From Microcebus murinus (lineage: Eukaryota > Chordata > Mammalia > Primates > Cheirogaleidae): 64,000 bases of DNA. Both the position numbers and the translations under genes were made by a program. The notes beneath the pieces are model-generated. The model ran no database searches. It was not told where the DNA came from and saw nothing but the letters and a program-made list of their open reading frames with translations. This document shows, one piece after another, positions 47,901-60,500 of this stretch; the stretch's first letter is position 1; each line of letters starts with the position of its first letter. The stretch is taken from the NCBI RefSeq assembly GCF_040939455.1, contig NC_134106.1, forward strand, positions 40,570,001-40,634,000. The letters are read 5' to 3'.

Positions 47901-49924
47901 TAAAGCATTAGTTTTTTTTTTTTTTTCTGAATCTGTAAGATTGTCTGTGTGTGGGATTTATGGGCCATTATTGTGTCTGTTTTTCTTTTTTCTGTCTTTA
48001 AAAAGTCAATAAGTGTTATAAATATGGAAATAGGCTTATTGTTTTGTGTGTTTGAAAATATATCCTCATTTGTAAAAATAAACCAGGCAACAAAGGGGGA
48101 AAATACTGTAAAAAAATAAAATAAAATTAGCATAGAAACCCACTACTGGGATCATGGTTTTCTAAAAACAAATAACATAAATAAGAATTATCAGCATCAA
48201 TCACGTGCGGTAAGAAGTGATGGCCACTATCTTCCTGGATATTACAAGCACTTTATACCCATCCCCACCACAGACACAAAAAGATGGAATATGGGGTGGT
48301 AGGAAAGAGTATGTTCAATGTTATCAGATGACTTTGCTGAAAATAACTAAATCTAAGGCATAAATTTTATTTGCTGATACCAACGTTTTATGAGAAGGTC
48401 ATGAGAAAGAGCACCCTACTAACAGATGGGACTCAGGTATGACAGCACGCGTGGGCAACCAGCCCTTTCAACTGATTGAAAATATGCTAGGGAGATCTGT
48501 TCTGCCCCAGTGTTTCACCTAAGAACATGTAACCCAGCAATTCTTCACAGTTAGCTGGAGTATAACCAATTTAGCTTCTTTCCCTGCAATTTAAAACAGT
48601 AATTTGTGTTAAAGCTCAAATAGCCCTGAGCAGAGCAACATATTTAAGTTGTAATCAGTCATTGGGACCATAGTATAGACTTGTTTATAAATTCCTTTTC
48701 AAAAAGCACAGAACATTAGATGGAAAGAAATGGTAAAGCTAAAGGGGGTGGTATTGGTTACTATAAATAGGAAAGATTTTTGGTATAGTTTTGGTCATAA
48801 TATTTCTATTTTTTTCGTTATTACACAACACATTTGATTTCTTTCTGACAAATGAATGTGCTTTACAGTAATTTTGATTATTCCTTATAGTGTTTACCTT
48901 CATCATGTTCTTACTTTCATTAGTCTTCCTTTATCTAGGCAAGTAGAAGAATAATTATAACAATGCAAATTTTATTTTAAGCTCTACATTGTGCTGACAG
49001 TGAATGCTCTAAGTCCATCGCTTTGCCAAATGAAAATGATGGTCAGGAGACACAACCTGAATTAGGATTGGTGGGAGGACAGCCAGGCCCACCCACTGGG
49101 TAAATGTGACCACCACCTGAAATCCAGGGATTTCTGATGAATAAAGATAATTATGAATAATACTGCATACCTTGCCTATTTCAGAGCATATGGCAGTGGC
49201 TCTGTGTTGCCAAGTAAATAATGTTTCTGTCTGCATGTATTCTGATGTTTCACTCAGAAGCTTCACCTACATGCAACTTGCAGAAACATAAGAAGGGTTT
49301 TGCTGCACCATGCTGACAGCATTCACTGCAAAGGCTGCTATTCTAAACAAAATCATCAGGAGTTGCATGAAATTAAATTTCAATCTGATGCCAGAACTGC
49401 AGAAGCAATTCAAATATGTATGGTATTTCTAAAGACCATACTTGTATAGTCATAAATATGAAATGCTAACAACCAGCATGATTCAATTGGTTGGATTTTT
49501 TTTCCATGAAATTATTCGAGAATTTTTGAAAGGTCTATGTTTTTCTGACTATGATTTGTCATGAATAATTTTTATTTCTAAGTATAGGTTTCTCCATGTT
49601 GTTAGGAAATACTGGCTTTGAGGAGACAGATTAACTCTTTCACTTATCCTACTGAAATCAATGAAGTGAAATATGCATTTATTTTCTCCCTTTGTATGCT
49701 TCCTCTCAATCTCTTTCAACATGACTCCTCTATTTAGGTACCTAATGTCCTCAGTTGCTCAATCCTCCCCAAGCCCCAACTAGTAACATATCACTCTGGC
49801 AGTGCCTCATGAACCCCAACTTTCTCAACTACTCTGCCTTACCAAAAGACTCGCCTCATATTAAAAGGACAAACAGCTCATTTTATCTAGTAATGACAAC
49901 ATTGTGAAGGAAAGGGTAGACCTA
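47901..49924. other. Unassigned non-coding DNA
   Basis: Two kilobases without a confident repeat or gene. The part 48960-49300 is GC-richer and has mixed composition. An 85-codon minus-strand open frame there has no recognisable motif. Confidence 0.4.
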
Positions 49925-50320
49925 TTATTCTTCTCTAGTATCCTGTTATTGTTGTGATAATGTCACATAACAAACTACTCCTGATTGTATAGTTTTATAA
50001 TAATACACATTTCTATTTCTTACTCCCAGATCTAAAGATTCTGCCTCAGGCTGAGCTTGGCTCTGGGCTCTGTCAGGTTTGAATTTGCTTCACTTAACTC
50101 ATTTGGGGGCTCAGGCTAAAAAGCTGGTGGTTCTGTGGGACATACACTTCTCATGACGATCACAGAAACATATGAGGCCAAGCCAAATTGTGCAACTACA
50201 TTTAGAACCTCTGCTTACATCATGTCCATAAGTCTTTCTTCAGTGAAATCAAGTTGCAAGACCAAGTTTCATCCGGATGGGGTGGGAAATATACTTCACC
50301 CACTATAATGTACTAGAAGG
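49925..50320 (-). repeat. Possible antisense LTR-like ancient repeat
   Basis: 'atcctgttattgttgtgataatgtcacataacaaactactcc', 'gattctgcctcaggctgagcttggctctgggctc' and 'gaggccaagccaaattgtgcaactacatttagaacctctgc' follow the outline of a common old antisense repeat ('tattgctgtgtaacaaaccacc...'). The family is unresolved. Confidence 0.35.
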
Positions 50321-50570
50321 TCACAAGGCAGAAAAGAAGTAAAGAACTGAGAATCTGCCTTACTTTCCAGAAAATATATTTTCTCTTTCCTGGAAATTTA
50401 CTAGAAATAATATTGTGGTTTAAGCGACAGTAGAATTTATATTGGTATAAAATGTCAACATCATTGTAATTTGATATAGTCCACCAACCACTTCTCACAC
50501 TGAACGTAATGAATCCTATGAATTACACCCCACAGATGTAATTCTTCTATTTCATCAATCACATAATAAG

Positions 50571-50815
50571 AATAAAATCTAATACTTAGTATGTGCCAGG
50601 CCCTGTTTTAAGTGCTTTATATACATTAACTCATTCAATTATCACAATAACTCAGTCAGTTAATGACTATCCTGATCTTTTTTGACATGTTAATAAAGTG
50701 AGACATAGTGAGATTTGCCAATTTGCCCAAAGTCACACATTTCATAAGATATATATATATATGTGTGTATATATATATAATAGCTCCAGATCCTAAACTC
50801 CTGACTGAGAGACCG
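50571..50815 (-). repeat. MIR SINE, antisense, with internal TA tract
   Basis: The plus strand reads 'ttagtatgtgccaggccctgttttaagtgctttatatacattaactcattcaattatcacaataactc', then 'aaagtgagacatagtgagatttgccaatttgcccaaagtcacac'. A (TA)n/(TG)n tract at 50748-50779 has expanded where the element normally reads 'cagctagtaagtgg', followed by 'ctccagatcctaaactcctgactg'. This is one of the better preserved MIRs. Confidence 0.85.
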
Positions 50816-50919
50816 AATATGCACAACACAATGACCAGACCATATGGAAAAATAGAAAAACTCTGACCTACAACCTGCAGTGATGTGCCTAGAAAACAAA
50901 TCAATTATCAATAATAACC

Positions 50920-51375
50920 AGCCCAGGAAGCCAACCTACTATAAGTAAGACATATAAGAAGTCAGACTGCTATCTCAATTAACAATTCAAGAAGCCAACA
51001 AGAACCAAATGATAAAAATAATAACAATGAGCTCAAAATAGCCAGGACTTGAATTATAACCAACAATTTCCCTAATTTTTGTCTCTGTTTCCAATTTAGG
51101 ACTGATCAGAGAAAGCCAAATATGCAGCCCTAACCAATCACATAAGATGCCCTGTTTCTAGTTAGTCTGTCTTCAGCTTCCCCAGGACAACAGCCTCCAA
51201 CCAGGGCACACCCTGAAGCCTTTTCTTTTTTTCACTCTAAAGCTTACCCATACCTTTGCTTATCTTTGAGTTTCTGCCAAAACACAAGTGGTGGTGGCTG
51301 ACTCCATTGCTATAGCAATCTCTGAATAAACAGCTTTTGCTTTCCTCATTTTGGTTGGTCTGTTTATTTTTAAAT
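50920..51375 (+). mobile_element. Probable ERVL-type solo LTR
   Basis: The second half has LTR character: 'gccctaaccaatcacataagatgccc', 'ccaggacaacagcctccaaccagggcac', 'tgactccattgctatagcaatctctgaataaacagcttttgctttcctcattttggttggtctg'. The AATAAA signal near 51324 and GT-rich tail fit R/U5. I recall LTR16/LTR33-type LTRs ending this way. The left border is uncertain. Confidence 0.5.
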
Positions 51376-51602
51376 AACCATAGCAATATCCATCATATTT
51401 AATATATTTTCTGTATATTATATCTATCAGAGAATAAGGCTATAACCATCACTACAGAAAGGCTAATAATTGGCTCTTTTAAGGACTTAATTTTAGTAAT
51501 ATGGTCTTAACTAACACTTAATATTTAGAGAAGTATATGCATATAGCTACAGAAATTCCAAGTCAACAATACTCATATTAATAAAACAAAAGTAATGATA
51601 AA
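51376..51602. other. Unassigned AT-rich DNA
   Basis: Nothing recognisable. Confidence 0.4.
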
Positions 51603-51800
51603 AACAATAGCTATTTTATTAAGCATTTATAAGTACTACACACATTATTAGAATCATTGCTTAAATTAGTTTGTTGCAAACTCACTATCGAAATTACTCT
51701 CATTTTATAGATGGAAAATTAAGCTTAAAAAGGGTAAGCAACTTATTGATGCACACATTGCTTGGGTATTATATAAACAAGGTTTAACACTGACAATTTA
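51603..51800 (-). repeat. MIR SINE, antisense, diverged
   Basis: 'aacaatagctattttattaagcatttataagtactacacacattattag', 'aaattactctcattttatagatggaaaattaagcttaaaaagggtaagcaac' follow a reversed MIR in order, with extra changes. Confidence 0.7.
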
Positions 51801-52649
51801 ACTTCAAAATTCCAGTGCATTTATGCTTAATTCAATGCTTGGCACAAAGTAGAAATTCAACTTACTATTAATAAATACTTATAGAGTATAAGGAATTATT
51901 AGTTGATTAACTATCAACATTCAGTAAAACTGCCACTGACCATGAAAATCTATTCATCAAACCCCACAGAACTTCCTTATGTCTTTCTCAGATTCTCTTT
52001 CTCTACATGCATGCTATTTACGTTCATCTGCATTTGCTATATGCATAATCTGATTCCCCATTTAGATATGAATGCTCTTAAGAGCATATAATGTTTTTGC
52101 TTTTCCTCCTGGGTTTGTTTTAACTGTGTGCATGTTGTGAACACCGAATCAATGCTGGGGAGAAATAGGTCCAGGATTCTGTGCTATCTACTTGTCTCTA
52201 TGCCTAGTGAATCTGCCAGTGACTACTGGTAGTTGCAGCTCAGGTCTCCCACCAAACCCAATCCAAAGGTCTGCAAACTTCCAACTAAGCAACCATAAGA
52301 TCTCAGCTGAGCAGAAAAATTTGGGCTAGGAGGTGGCTTCCTGACAATCAACTGTTGTGAGAATACCCTTAGCAATGAAGGATTTGAAATAACCAGTTTT
52401 TCAACTCTTCAGCAGGACAGTTAAGAGGATTGCAACCTTGAGTACACATGAGTTAGAAGGCACAGCCCATTTTCTCCAAAGAATTTGAGATCCATTATAA
52501 AGAGGCAATATATATAACCTAAATATTTGTACCCCCATAATATGCTGAAATAAAAAAATAAAGAGACCATGAAATGATGACTTACAATAAACATTACTGA
52601 TAAATACAAAAACTTTGATATGATGAATGTATTCAAGTAAAAAAAAAAT
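51801..52649. other. Unassigned AT-rich DNA
   Basis: No repeat family or gene is recognised. The last 100 bases are A-rich and precede the L1 5' end. Confidence 0.4.
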
Positions 52650-52828
52650 GTGTAAAGATTTGTTTAAACAGCCTTCAAGGAGGTAAAGATAACTGACTAG
52701 AGGTACCCAGAACTCACTGCCTCCACAAAAAAGACCAAAACAGTGAGTAGATAATCACTTGTTAAATAGAATATTTAAGAGAGAACACTGGAATTCAGTA
52801 GGGAAGTGACAGGGAACCTCTGAGTCAT

Positions 52829-52984
52829 AGAAGGTTGGGAAGTGGAGCAGCGATTCTGGCCAGGTTTGACTTAGAGCCAGTAGAAACTCCCCATTGCAGG
52901 AAAAGTGTAAACAAGAACCCTCCAGTGACTACATTCTTACCACGGACTCCTACAGTCCTACCATGGGAGAGCCCATCGGCCTTC
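52829..52984 (+). repeat. 156-bp perfect direct repeat, copy 1
   Basis: From 'agaaggttgggaagtggagc' to 'gagcccatcggccttc', identical at every base to 53929-54084, exactly 1100 bp downstream. The left neighbour 'gagtcatagaagg' fits the expected L1 5' UTR context, so this is the likelier original copy. Confidence 0.97.
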
Positions 52985-53928
52985 ACAGGTCCTGAGGCTA
53001 GTATAGGGAGCTGCCTGGAGTCCAATGACAGTATTGTTTCAGAGGGGGCGTTCACATGGGATTCCCCACACCCTGCGATACCCAAACAACTGTGTGGCAG
53101 TACCAATGTAAGAGCCCAGCTCCAACCAGGCATCATCCTGCCCTGGGGCCCAACAGCCCTTACGTATCCATATCCCTGGAGAACCGCTGACATCCCCCCA
53201 TCCACACAAAGGGCTGCAGTATTGCGAGGCCAGATGGACCCAGTGGTATGGCTATTCCCAGCACTCTAGCCCATGCAGGGTCCTACACTCCAGGGAATGG
53301 GCAGTACAGCACATCAGGGAGGTTGCCCTTGGGACAAAAGGAGATAAAATGAGACCTCCTATAGCCTAAGAGCCACCTGCACAGCACCACTGCTACTTGA
53401 CATCAACCTTGCTACCTCCAATGGTAGGGCTGCCATGCATCTGCATGTACCTTCAGGGAGCCTAGATACTGGCCTGCTCAGGCACTGTCCTAGGCCCTGA
53501 GTGCAGGCCTCCCCAGCCCTCTGCCACTGCTGCTGTCTCTCTTGCATGCCTTCTAGTGGGCTAAAGACAGGAACACTCCACCTGCTGCCACTGTTGTCTG
53601 AATGCACTGATCAGGTGGAACAGGTGACCTACCTGATCCACCAACACCAGTACCCATGCAAGCATCAGGGTGCCTGAGAGCATGTGTGCTCAGCCTGCCG
53701 CTGTAACCACCACTGCAGCCCAACTGCATATGCCACCTGGGGGCCTTGGGACTAGCCCACCAAGCCCACCACTGCTACCAATGGTACTCCAATGTAACAC
53801 TCAAGGGCCTGAGTGTTGGCCTGCTGCCACAACTGCCACCACCAATACCACACATGCTGCCTAGAGGTCTGAGGACCTGCTTGCCTGTCCAGCTCACTGC
53901 TGTACTGTCAGCACCTAAGCAAGAAGCA

Positions 53929-54084
53929 AGAAGGTTGGGAAGTGGAGCAGCGATTCTGGCCAGGTTTGACTTAGAGCCAGTAGAAACTCCCCATTGCAGG
54001 AAAAGTGTAAACAAGAACCCTCCAGTGACTACATTCTTACCACGGACTCCTACAGTCCTACCATGGGAGAGCCCATCGGCCTTC
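53929..54084 (+). repeat. 156-bp perfect direct repeat, copy 2
   Basis: Identical to 52829-52984. Outside the repeat the flanks differ at once on both sides (left 'gcacctaagcaag', right 'ccagacccactaccacc'). The 944 bp between the copies is not itself duplicated here. This copy interrupts a region of loosely repeated 'cca ccactgc tgcc' type sequence and is the likelier inserted copy. Confidence 0.97.
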
Positions 54085-54428
54085 CCAGACCCACTACCAC
54101 CAGTGCCTACACTGTCACTCTTAAGTACACACATATGCCATCTTGAGGACCCAAGGAGCTGCCTGCCCAGTGCACCGGTGTCACCACTGGTCCTTGAATA
54201 CTGGCCTAACTGGCATCCCTGTCTCCAGCAAAATTTTACCACAGCTTCTACTACTGACTACAGTCCAAACCACTAAGGAACTCATAGGCACCACTGATGA
54301 AGATTAAACCAAATAATTCATACAAAGACTAAACTATTATACTCTGGTTTCTCTTCAGATCGTATAAATCTTTCACCTTTTAAACTACCATGCACATCCA
54401 GAATCAAAGCCAAAGCATTCCATTCAAC

Positions 54429-54430
<2 letters not shown>

Positions 54431-54475
<45 letters not shown>
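54431..54475 (+). repeat. (CA)n microsatellite inside L1
   Basis: About 22 uninterrupted CA units lie within the 5' UTR region of the L1. Confidence 0.95.
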
Positions 54476-54478
<3 letters not shown>

Positions 54479-55734
54479 CAAGGTCCTTCCCTATGAAACC
54501 CAATCCTTAAAGTTGAAAGAAGTGACCATTATACCAGATGTACAGATATCAATGTAAAGACGCAAGAAACATGAAAAATCAAGGAAACATAGCACCTCCA
54601 GAGGAGCATCATAATTTTCTAGTACTATATCCCATCAAAAGTAACTCTACAAAATGCCTGACAAAGAATTCAAAATAATGCTATTAAAGAAACTTAGTTA
54701 AGTACAAGAGACCACAGATAAACAACATAAATAAGTCAGAAAAATAAACCATGCTCTGAATGAGACATTCAGCAAAGAGATAATTATCATTAAAATGAAC
54801 AAAACAGAAATTCTCGACTAAAGATTCCAATAAAAAAAATAAAAAACAGAACTGAGATATTAAACAATAGACCAGATCAAGCAGAAGAAATAATTTCTGA
54901 ACTTGAAAACAGGGCTTTTGAAATAACCCAGCCAGACCAAAAAATAATAATAATAATAATAAAGAATGAAAAAGAAGAAAGCCTATGCGAGATATGGGAC
55001 ACCATAAACCAACAAGATTTTCTAATTTTGGAAATTCTGGAGGGAGAAGATATGAGCAAAGTTATAAATAAAACTGTTTAAGAAAATAATATCTGAAAAT
55101 TGCTCAAGTCTTGCAAAAATATAGACATACAGATTCAACCCCAAAAGGTTTTCTCCAAGGCACATTATAGTCAAACTGTCAAAAGTCAAAGGCAAAGGGA
55201 GAATTCTAAAACCAGCAAAATAAATTTATTAGGTCTTATCAGAAATGTATAAGACCTAATTCTTTATATATATTACATAAGGGCATCCTCATCAGACTAA
55301 CAGTAAATTTTGCAGCAGAAACCTTACAGATCAGAAGAGAATATGATGATATATTCAAAGCACTGGGAGAAAAATACTGACAGCCAAGAATTTATACCCA
55401 TCAAAGCTATCCTTCAAAAATGAAGGGGAAATGAAATATTTCCCAGGCAAGCAAAACCTTAGGGAATTTATCACCACTAGACTGACCTTATAAGAAATGC
55501 TTAAGGGACTCCTACATCTAAAAGTGAAAGAATGGTATCTACCATCATAAAAACACATGAAAGTATAAAACCCACTGGTAGAGAAAACATACAAATGAGA
55601 AAGAGAAACAAGTCAAATGCTACCACCACAAAAAATCACCAAACCACAGTGATTAATAGTAAGAGAAGAAGAAAAGAACACAGGATATATAAAACAATCA
55701 GAAAATAACTAAAATGACTGGAATAAGTCACTTA

Positions 55735-57565
55735 TCAATTACAACCTTGAATGTACATAAATTCCCCACTTCAAAGATATAAAATGATGGAATATATATT
55801 TTTTAAAAAAATGACCCAGCTATATGCTACCTACAAGTAACTCACTTCACCTGTAAAGAAACATATAGAGTGAAATGAAGGGACAGAAAAAGATATTCCA
55901 TGTAAACAAAACCTCAAAGCAAGCAGAAATAGCAATACCTACATAAGATAAAACAGAATTTAAGTCAAAAATTGTAAAAAGAGACAAAGAAGGTAATTAT
56001 ATAATGATAAAGAGATTAATTCAGCAAGCAGATATAGCAATTCTAAATATATGTACACCCAACACTGGAGCACCGAGATATATGAAGGAAATATTATTAG
56101 ATCCAAAAAGAGAGGTAGAATCCAATACAATAACAGTTAGGAACTTCAACACTTTACTTAGCACTGGGAAGATCATCTAGACAGAATATCAAAAAAGGAA
56201 CATTGAATTTAAACTGAATTTTAGAGCAAACAGACCTTACAAATATTTACAAAAGGCTTTACCCAACAACAGCAGAATACTCACTCTTTTCAACAGCACA
56301 TGCAACATTCTCCAAGATAGGTCATATGTTAAGCCACAAAATAAGTATCAACAAATTTTTTAAAAAATCCAATTTATAACAATTATCTTCTCAGACCACA
56401 ATAGAATAAAACTAGGAATCACTGGAAAATGTACATATACATGGAAATTATAAAACATTCTCTTTAATGGCCACTGGCTCAATGAAGAAGTTAAGAAGGA
56501 AATTAAAAATTTCTTGAAACAAATGAAAATAGAAGCACAACATACCAAAACATATGGGATACAGCAAAAGCAATGAAAAGAAGGAAGTTTATAGCAAAAG
56601 AATAAAAACTAGAAGGATTTCAAATGAGCAACCTAATAATGCATGTCAAGGAACTAGAAAAGCAAGAAGAAACCAAACCTGAAATTAGTAGGTAGAAAGA
56701 AATAATAAAGACTAGAGCAGAAATAAACAAAACAGATATTAAAAATATACAAAGAATTAACAAAATAAAAAGTTTTTGAAAACAGATACAAAATCAATAA
56801 ACCTCTAGATAGACTAACCCAAGACAAAAAAAATTATTCAAATAAATAAATTCAGAAATAAAAAGGAGACATTACAATTGATATCACAGAAATGCAAAAG
56901 ATCATTAGAGACTAATGAACAACTATATGCTAAAAAAGTGTAAAAGCTCAAGGAAATGGATAAATTCATAGACACATACAACCTACCAGAATTAAAGGAG
57001 GAAGAATCAAAAAACCTAAACAGACCAATAATGAGTAATGAGATTGAAACTAGACCCTCCCCATCTTTCACTATATATAAAAGCAACTCAAAATGGATTA
57101 AAGACTTAAAAATAGACCTGAAAGACTAAAACTACCAGAAGAAATCATAGGGAAAATGCTTCAGGACATTGGTCTAGGCAAACATTTTATGGCAAAGACT
57201 TCAAAAGCATAGGCAATGAAAACAAAAATAGACAAGTAGGACTACATTAAAGTAAAAAGCTCCTGTACAGCAAAGGAAACAAGAGAGTCAAGAGACAACC
57301 GCCAGAATGACAGAAAATATTTGCAAAATATTCATCTGACAAGAGACTAATATCCAGAATATAAAAAGAATTCAAATAACTCAACAGCAAAAATACATAT
57401 AATCCTATTAAAAATTGGGCAAAATATCTGAATAGACATTTTTCAAAAGAAGACATACAAATGGCCAACAGGTATGTGAAAAAATACTCAATATCATCAA
57501 TCATTAGCAAAATAGAAATTTAAGCCACAATGAGGTATCATCTCACCTCAGTTAGAATGGCTTCT
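55735..57565 (+). pseudogene. L1 ORF2 remnant with central deletion
   Basis: The start 'aattacaaccttgaatgtacataaattcccc' corresponds to the beginning of the endonuclease domain. Endonuclease-region and following sequence continues to 'aaacctaaacagaccaataatgagtaatgagattgaaa' near 57049. The text then jumps directly to 'ctagaccctccccatctttcactatatataaaagcaactc', which lies far downstream in normal ORF2. The region encoding most of the reverse transcriptase is therefore missing. Stop codons and frameshifts are frequent and the C-terminus is gone. It has no coding capacity. Confidence 0.8.
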
Positions 57566-60500
57566 TAGTAAGAAAAAAAACTGTTCATGCAAGGAAGTGG
57601 TGGTCCTTATTTCTGTTGTGCCCTCAGTGGACACGAAGAATGTCTGACCTTTAGAGGAAGGAAATAGCATAAGTGCTTATTTTGGAACTAAAACCTTCAA
57701 AATTGCAATTCTCCAATTTACATCTTTAGGGCATGAATTATCATGACTAAATGTCATTTTTCTTCATATGTGATGATGTCTGTGTGACAACACGACATTT
57801 TATAAATAACTCATTATACCATTCTGTACTTTTCAGAAGGAAAAATGACTGCTGTCTACCCCATTTTTCTGATACCTCATTGTTTTACCCCCCTCAATGA
57901 ATGATTCACTATTCCAAAGAATTATATCACAGCTTTTTTTTTTCTCTTCCCAAATAAGGCCATGATAAAAGTGAAATCTATCTTGTAAACCAATGAACTA
58001 CCAGTCCTCTTTCCAGAAGTCTCACAGTTCATATTGTCATAAAACTGGGAGGATGTTTTCTCACCTCTCTGCTGTTGGCTATGACTGAGATTATCCTGAA
58101 TCTTTTGCCTTCTTTCTTTCTATGTGGGTTATGACAACTCTCAAATCAAGGAACTCCCTACCACTATCTCCAATTTTGTTACCTGGATGTATTTCCAGTC
58201 CAGAATACATAGACATCTCAGGGATGTGAAAATCCATGAGAAATTTTCACAGATCTGGAAGGTTACTACTAAAGTTCTTCCCTGAAGGAATAGAGACAAT
58301 GTGAACACTGGAGAACCAACTACAGAGGGCTTCTCTGTCCATGCAGCCCGCATGGAAGAATGGAGTCTGAGAGATAATTTTGGGCAAGTATATCATGGTC
58401 TATAAAGAGATTCACTCAGCAATTATTAATAAGTGCCTTTTTTCACAAAGCCCTGCACTAGGTACTATGAGGGTACAAGAATGGCAAGGATACTATTATT
58501 ACCATCAAAAAACTTACAGTTTGACATTTAAGATGAGAGCATAATTATATCATAGAAAGTTATGGGCATTGTAAGAAAAGTACAGATCAAGGACTATGGG
58601 ACTTCAAAACAGAGGGAAATTATTTTTCATTGGCTAACAGCCAATCATGGTTTCTGAAAAATGCAATATTTGACCTCTGTCCTAATGTTTGGGCAGAAAG
58701 CATGCACTAATAAACCTACACGTCCAGACACTTGGAGCCATAAGAATCAATACCAACTGTCATAGTCAAACTATGTTTCCTTATTCCTAGGAATCATTAC
58801 ATTTAACTTCATTGTACCTGATCCCAAGGATTTCAAGCAAGTTAAAATCAATAATATAAAATGATCTGCTTGACTATGTTGATTTCAAAGTTTTTCTTTG
58901 GGCTTACATTCCTTACAACCATTTCATTCATTCTGTGAACTGCAGAAAAATAACCCCAGAAAACAGTATGTAATGGAGCCTCAGGCCCCTTTTGGCTACA
59001 ACATTCTACCTCTCTCCTTTCATCACAAATCTTAAGTTCGCCCTAAGACTCTAACAGCATTTTAGCAAGCATGAAATTTGATTGTAATTGTGAAAGTAAC
59101 AAGAAAAGAAAACATTGGCTTACTGGAAACGTTATTCTAAAATAGAAATACTTAGGGATGGAGCAATCTCAACTTTGAGATGCAAAGATTCTATAAGGAC
59201 ATCATCTGGCTGTTGAGACTTTTGTTTCTCCTGCACTGAATTAAATTATATCTTTATATTATGAAGTAGCCTGCAGTTTTTTTATTTCAAATTTTGCGAT
59301 ACATAAGAAGAAATTAACCTAGTAATAGCTCTGATTCTAGGTGCTCAAACTTCCCTTTTTCTTATTAGTTATTTTAATTTGTGCAACATGTGTTGGGTCA
59401 CTGACAACAAGCAGTCCAACTTTCAATTTAAATTGAGTACAATCTGCTTGGAAAACTGTCTCAATCTGCAATTAAAACAGCATAATTTCTTAATGTATGT
59501 GTATTGCTGAGTGATAGATTACCTATGGTTCACCCATCATAACTAATTTAAATGGAAACGTAATCCTGTTATTCCATACGTTGTTAAACATATCATCCCA
59601 AACACAAAATGTAATGTTAATTGATTATTATCTAAGCATAATGTGCTGTACCAGAGTGTTGTTCATTTGTCAATGTTTCTAAATCATTCTGCACATGTTG
59701 TGAAGGTGGGAGTAACATTTGGAATTCTTTTATTCACACAAAATTACTGTTACAGTGAGGCAAAAATATGGGAAGCAATTTATTTCAATAGAGCTAAATT
59801 AATCAATTTCTTGGTATATGTTTCATAGAAAATCTGTTTCCTATGAAAAAATGACCCAGAGGGGGCTCAAATGTATATTAAAAGTTAATTTTTCTAATGC
59901 TAACATGAAATACTGTCACATATAAAAAAAAAACCAACTTCAGTTATTTCAAGGAAAAAAACTATTTCCAATACTTTAAATAAAATTTAGAAGTAACAAA
60001 GATCTTAAACTATATGTGCTGTTTGCCTAAAAGCTGCTTACCAAGCTTCAGAATTATGGTAATTTTCAATCCTGAGGTTTTGTTTTTTAAATTTATATTT
60101 TAAATAACAGCTAAGCACATTTTTATGAACTGCATCACTAAGAAACCATCTGTACATTTTTATATAGGCCATTTAAATTTTGTTAAATTTGTCAGTTACT
60201 AAGCTGTGGTTTTTCAAATCTTTGAAAGGTAGTTCTCAAAACCAAAAGCTACTGTGGATGTAGGCGAAAACATACCAAATGCCTGTTGTGGCTTTAATAG
60301 GCACTGAGAGAAAACACAAGCATAAAACAGTTAAGAGGTTGTGTCTACATATCCCTGAAACATCCATAAATGTGGAAGACTTAGTCAATTATTCAAATGA
60401 TTTTGTGAGCTAGGGGCCACCAAATGTTGGAAGGCTAACATTACTTTTCACATAGATTTACAGACGGTATTTGGTAAAAGTCATGGACTCCTCCTCCCCC

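Larger units (their letters stand above)
52650..57565 (+). mobile_element. L1 with 5' UTR, central deletion and missing 3' end
   Basis: An unusually 5'-complete, sense L1. A GC-richer 5' UTR-like block with L1 phrases ('actagaggtacccagaactcactgcctccac', 'gagagaacactggaattcagtaggg') runs to about 54600. ORF1-derived sequence then runs to about 55700 ('cagcagaaaccttacagatcagaagagaatatgatgatatattcaaagc'). ORF2 starts near 55735 and carries a central deletion near 57050. The copy ends at about 57565 inside ORF2 ('caatgaggtatcatctcacctcagttagaatggc'). The ORF2 end, 3' UTR and poly-A are absent. Reading frames are broken throughout, so the element is old. Confidence 0.82.

Noticed and set aside
52825..53205. 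126-codon minus-strand frame, and a similar 155-codon frame at 53775-54242
   Set aside because: These are antisense shadows of the same 156-bp repeat in a GC-rich L1 region.
53746..54276. 176-codon open frame, and a 144-codon frame at 52835-53269, sharing a segment
   Set aside because: Both lie in the L1 5' UTR-like block. The shared peptide is explained by the 156-bp direct repeat rather than by a protein domain.
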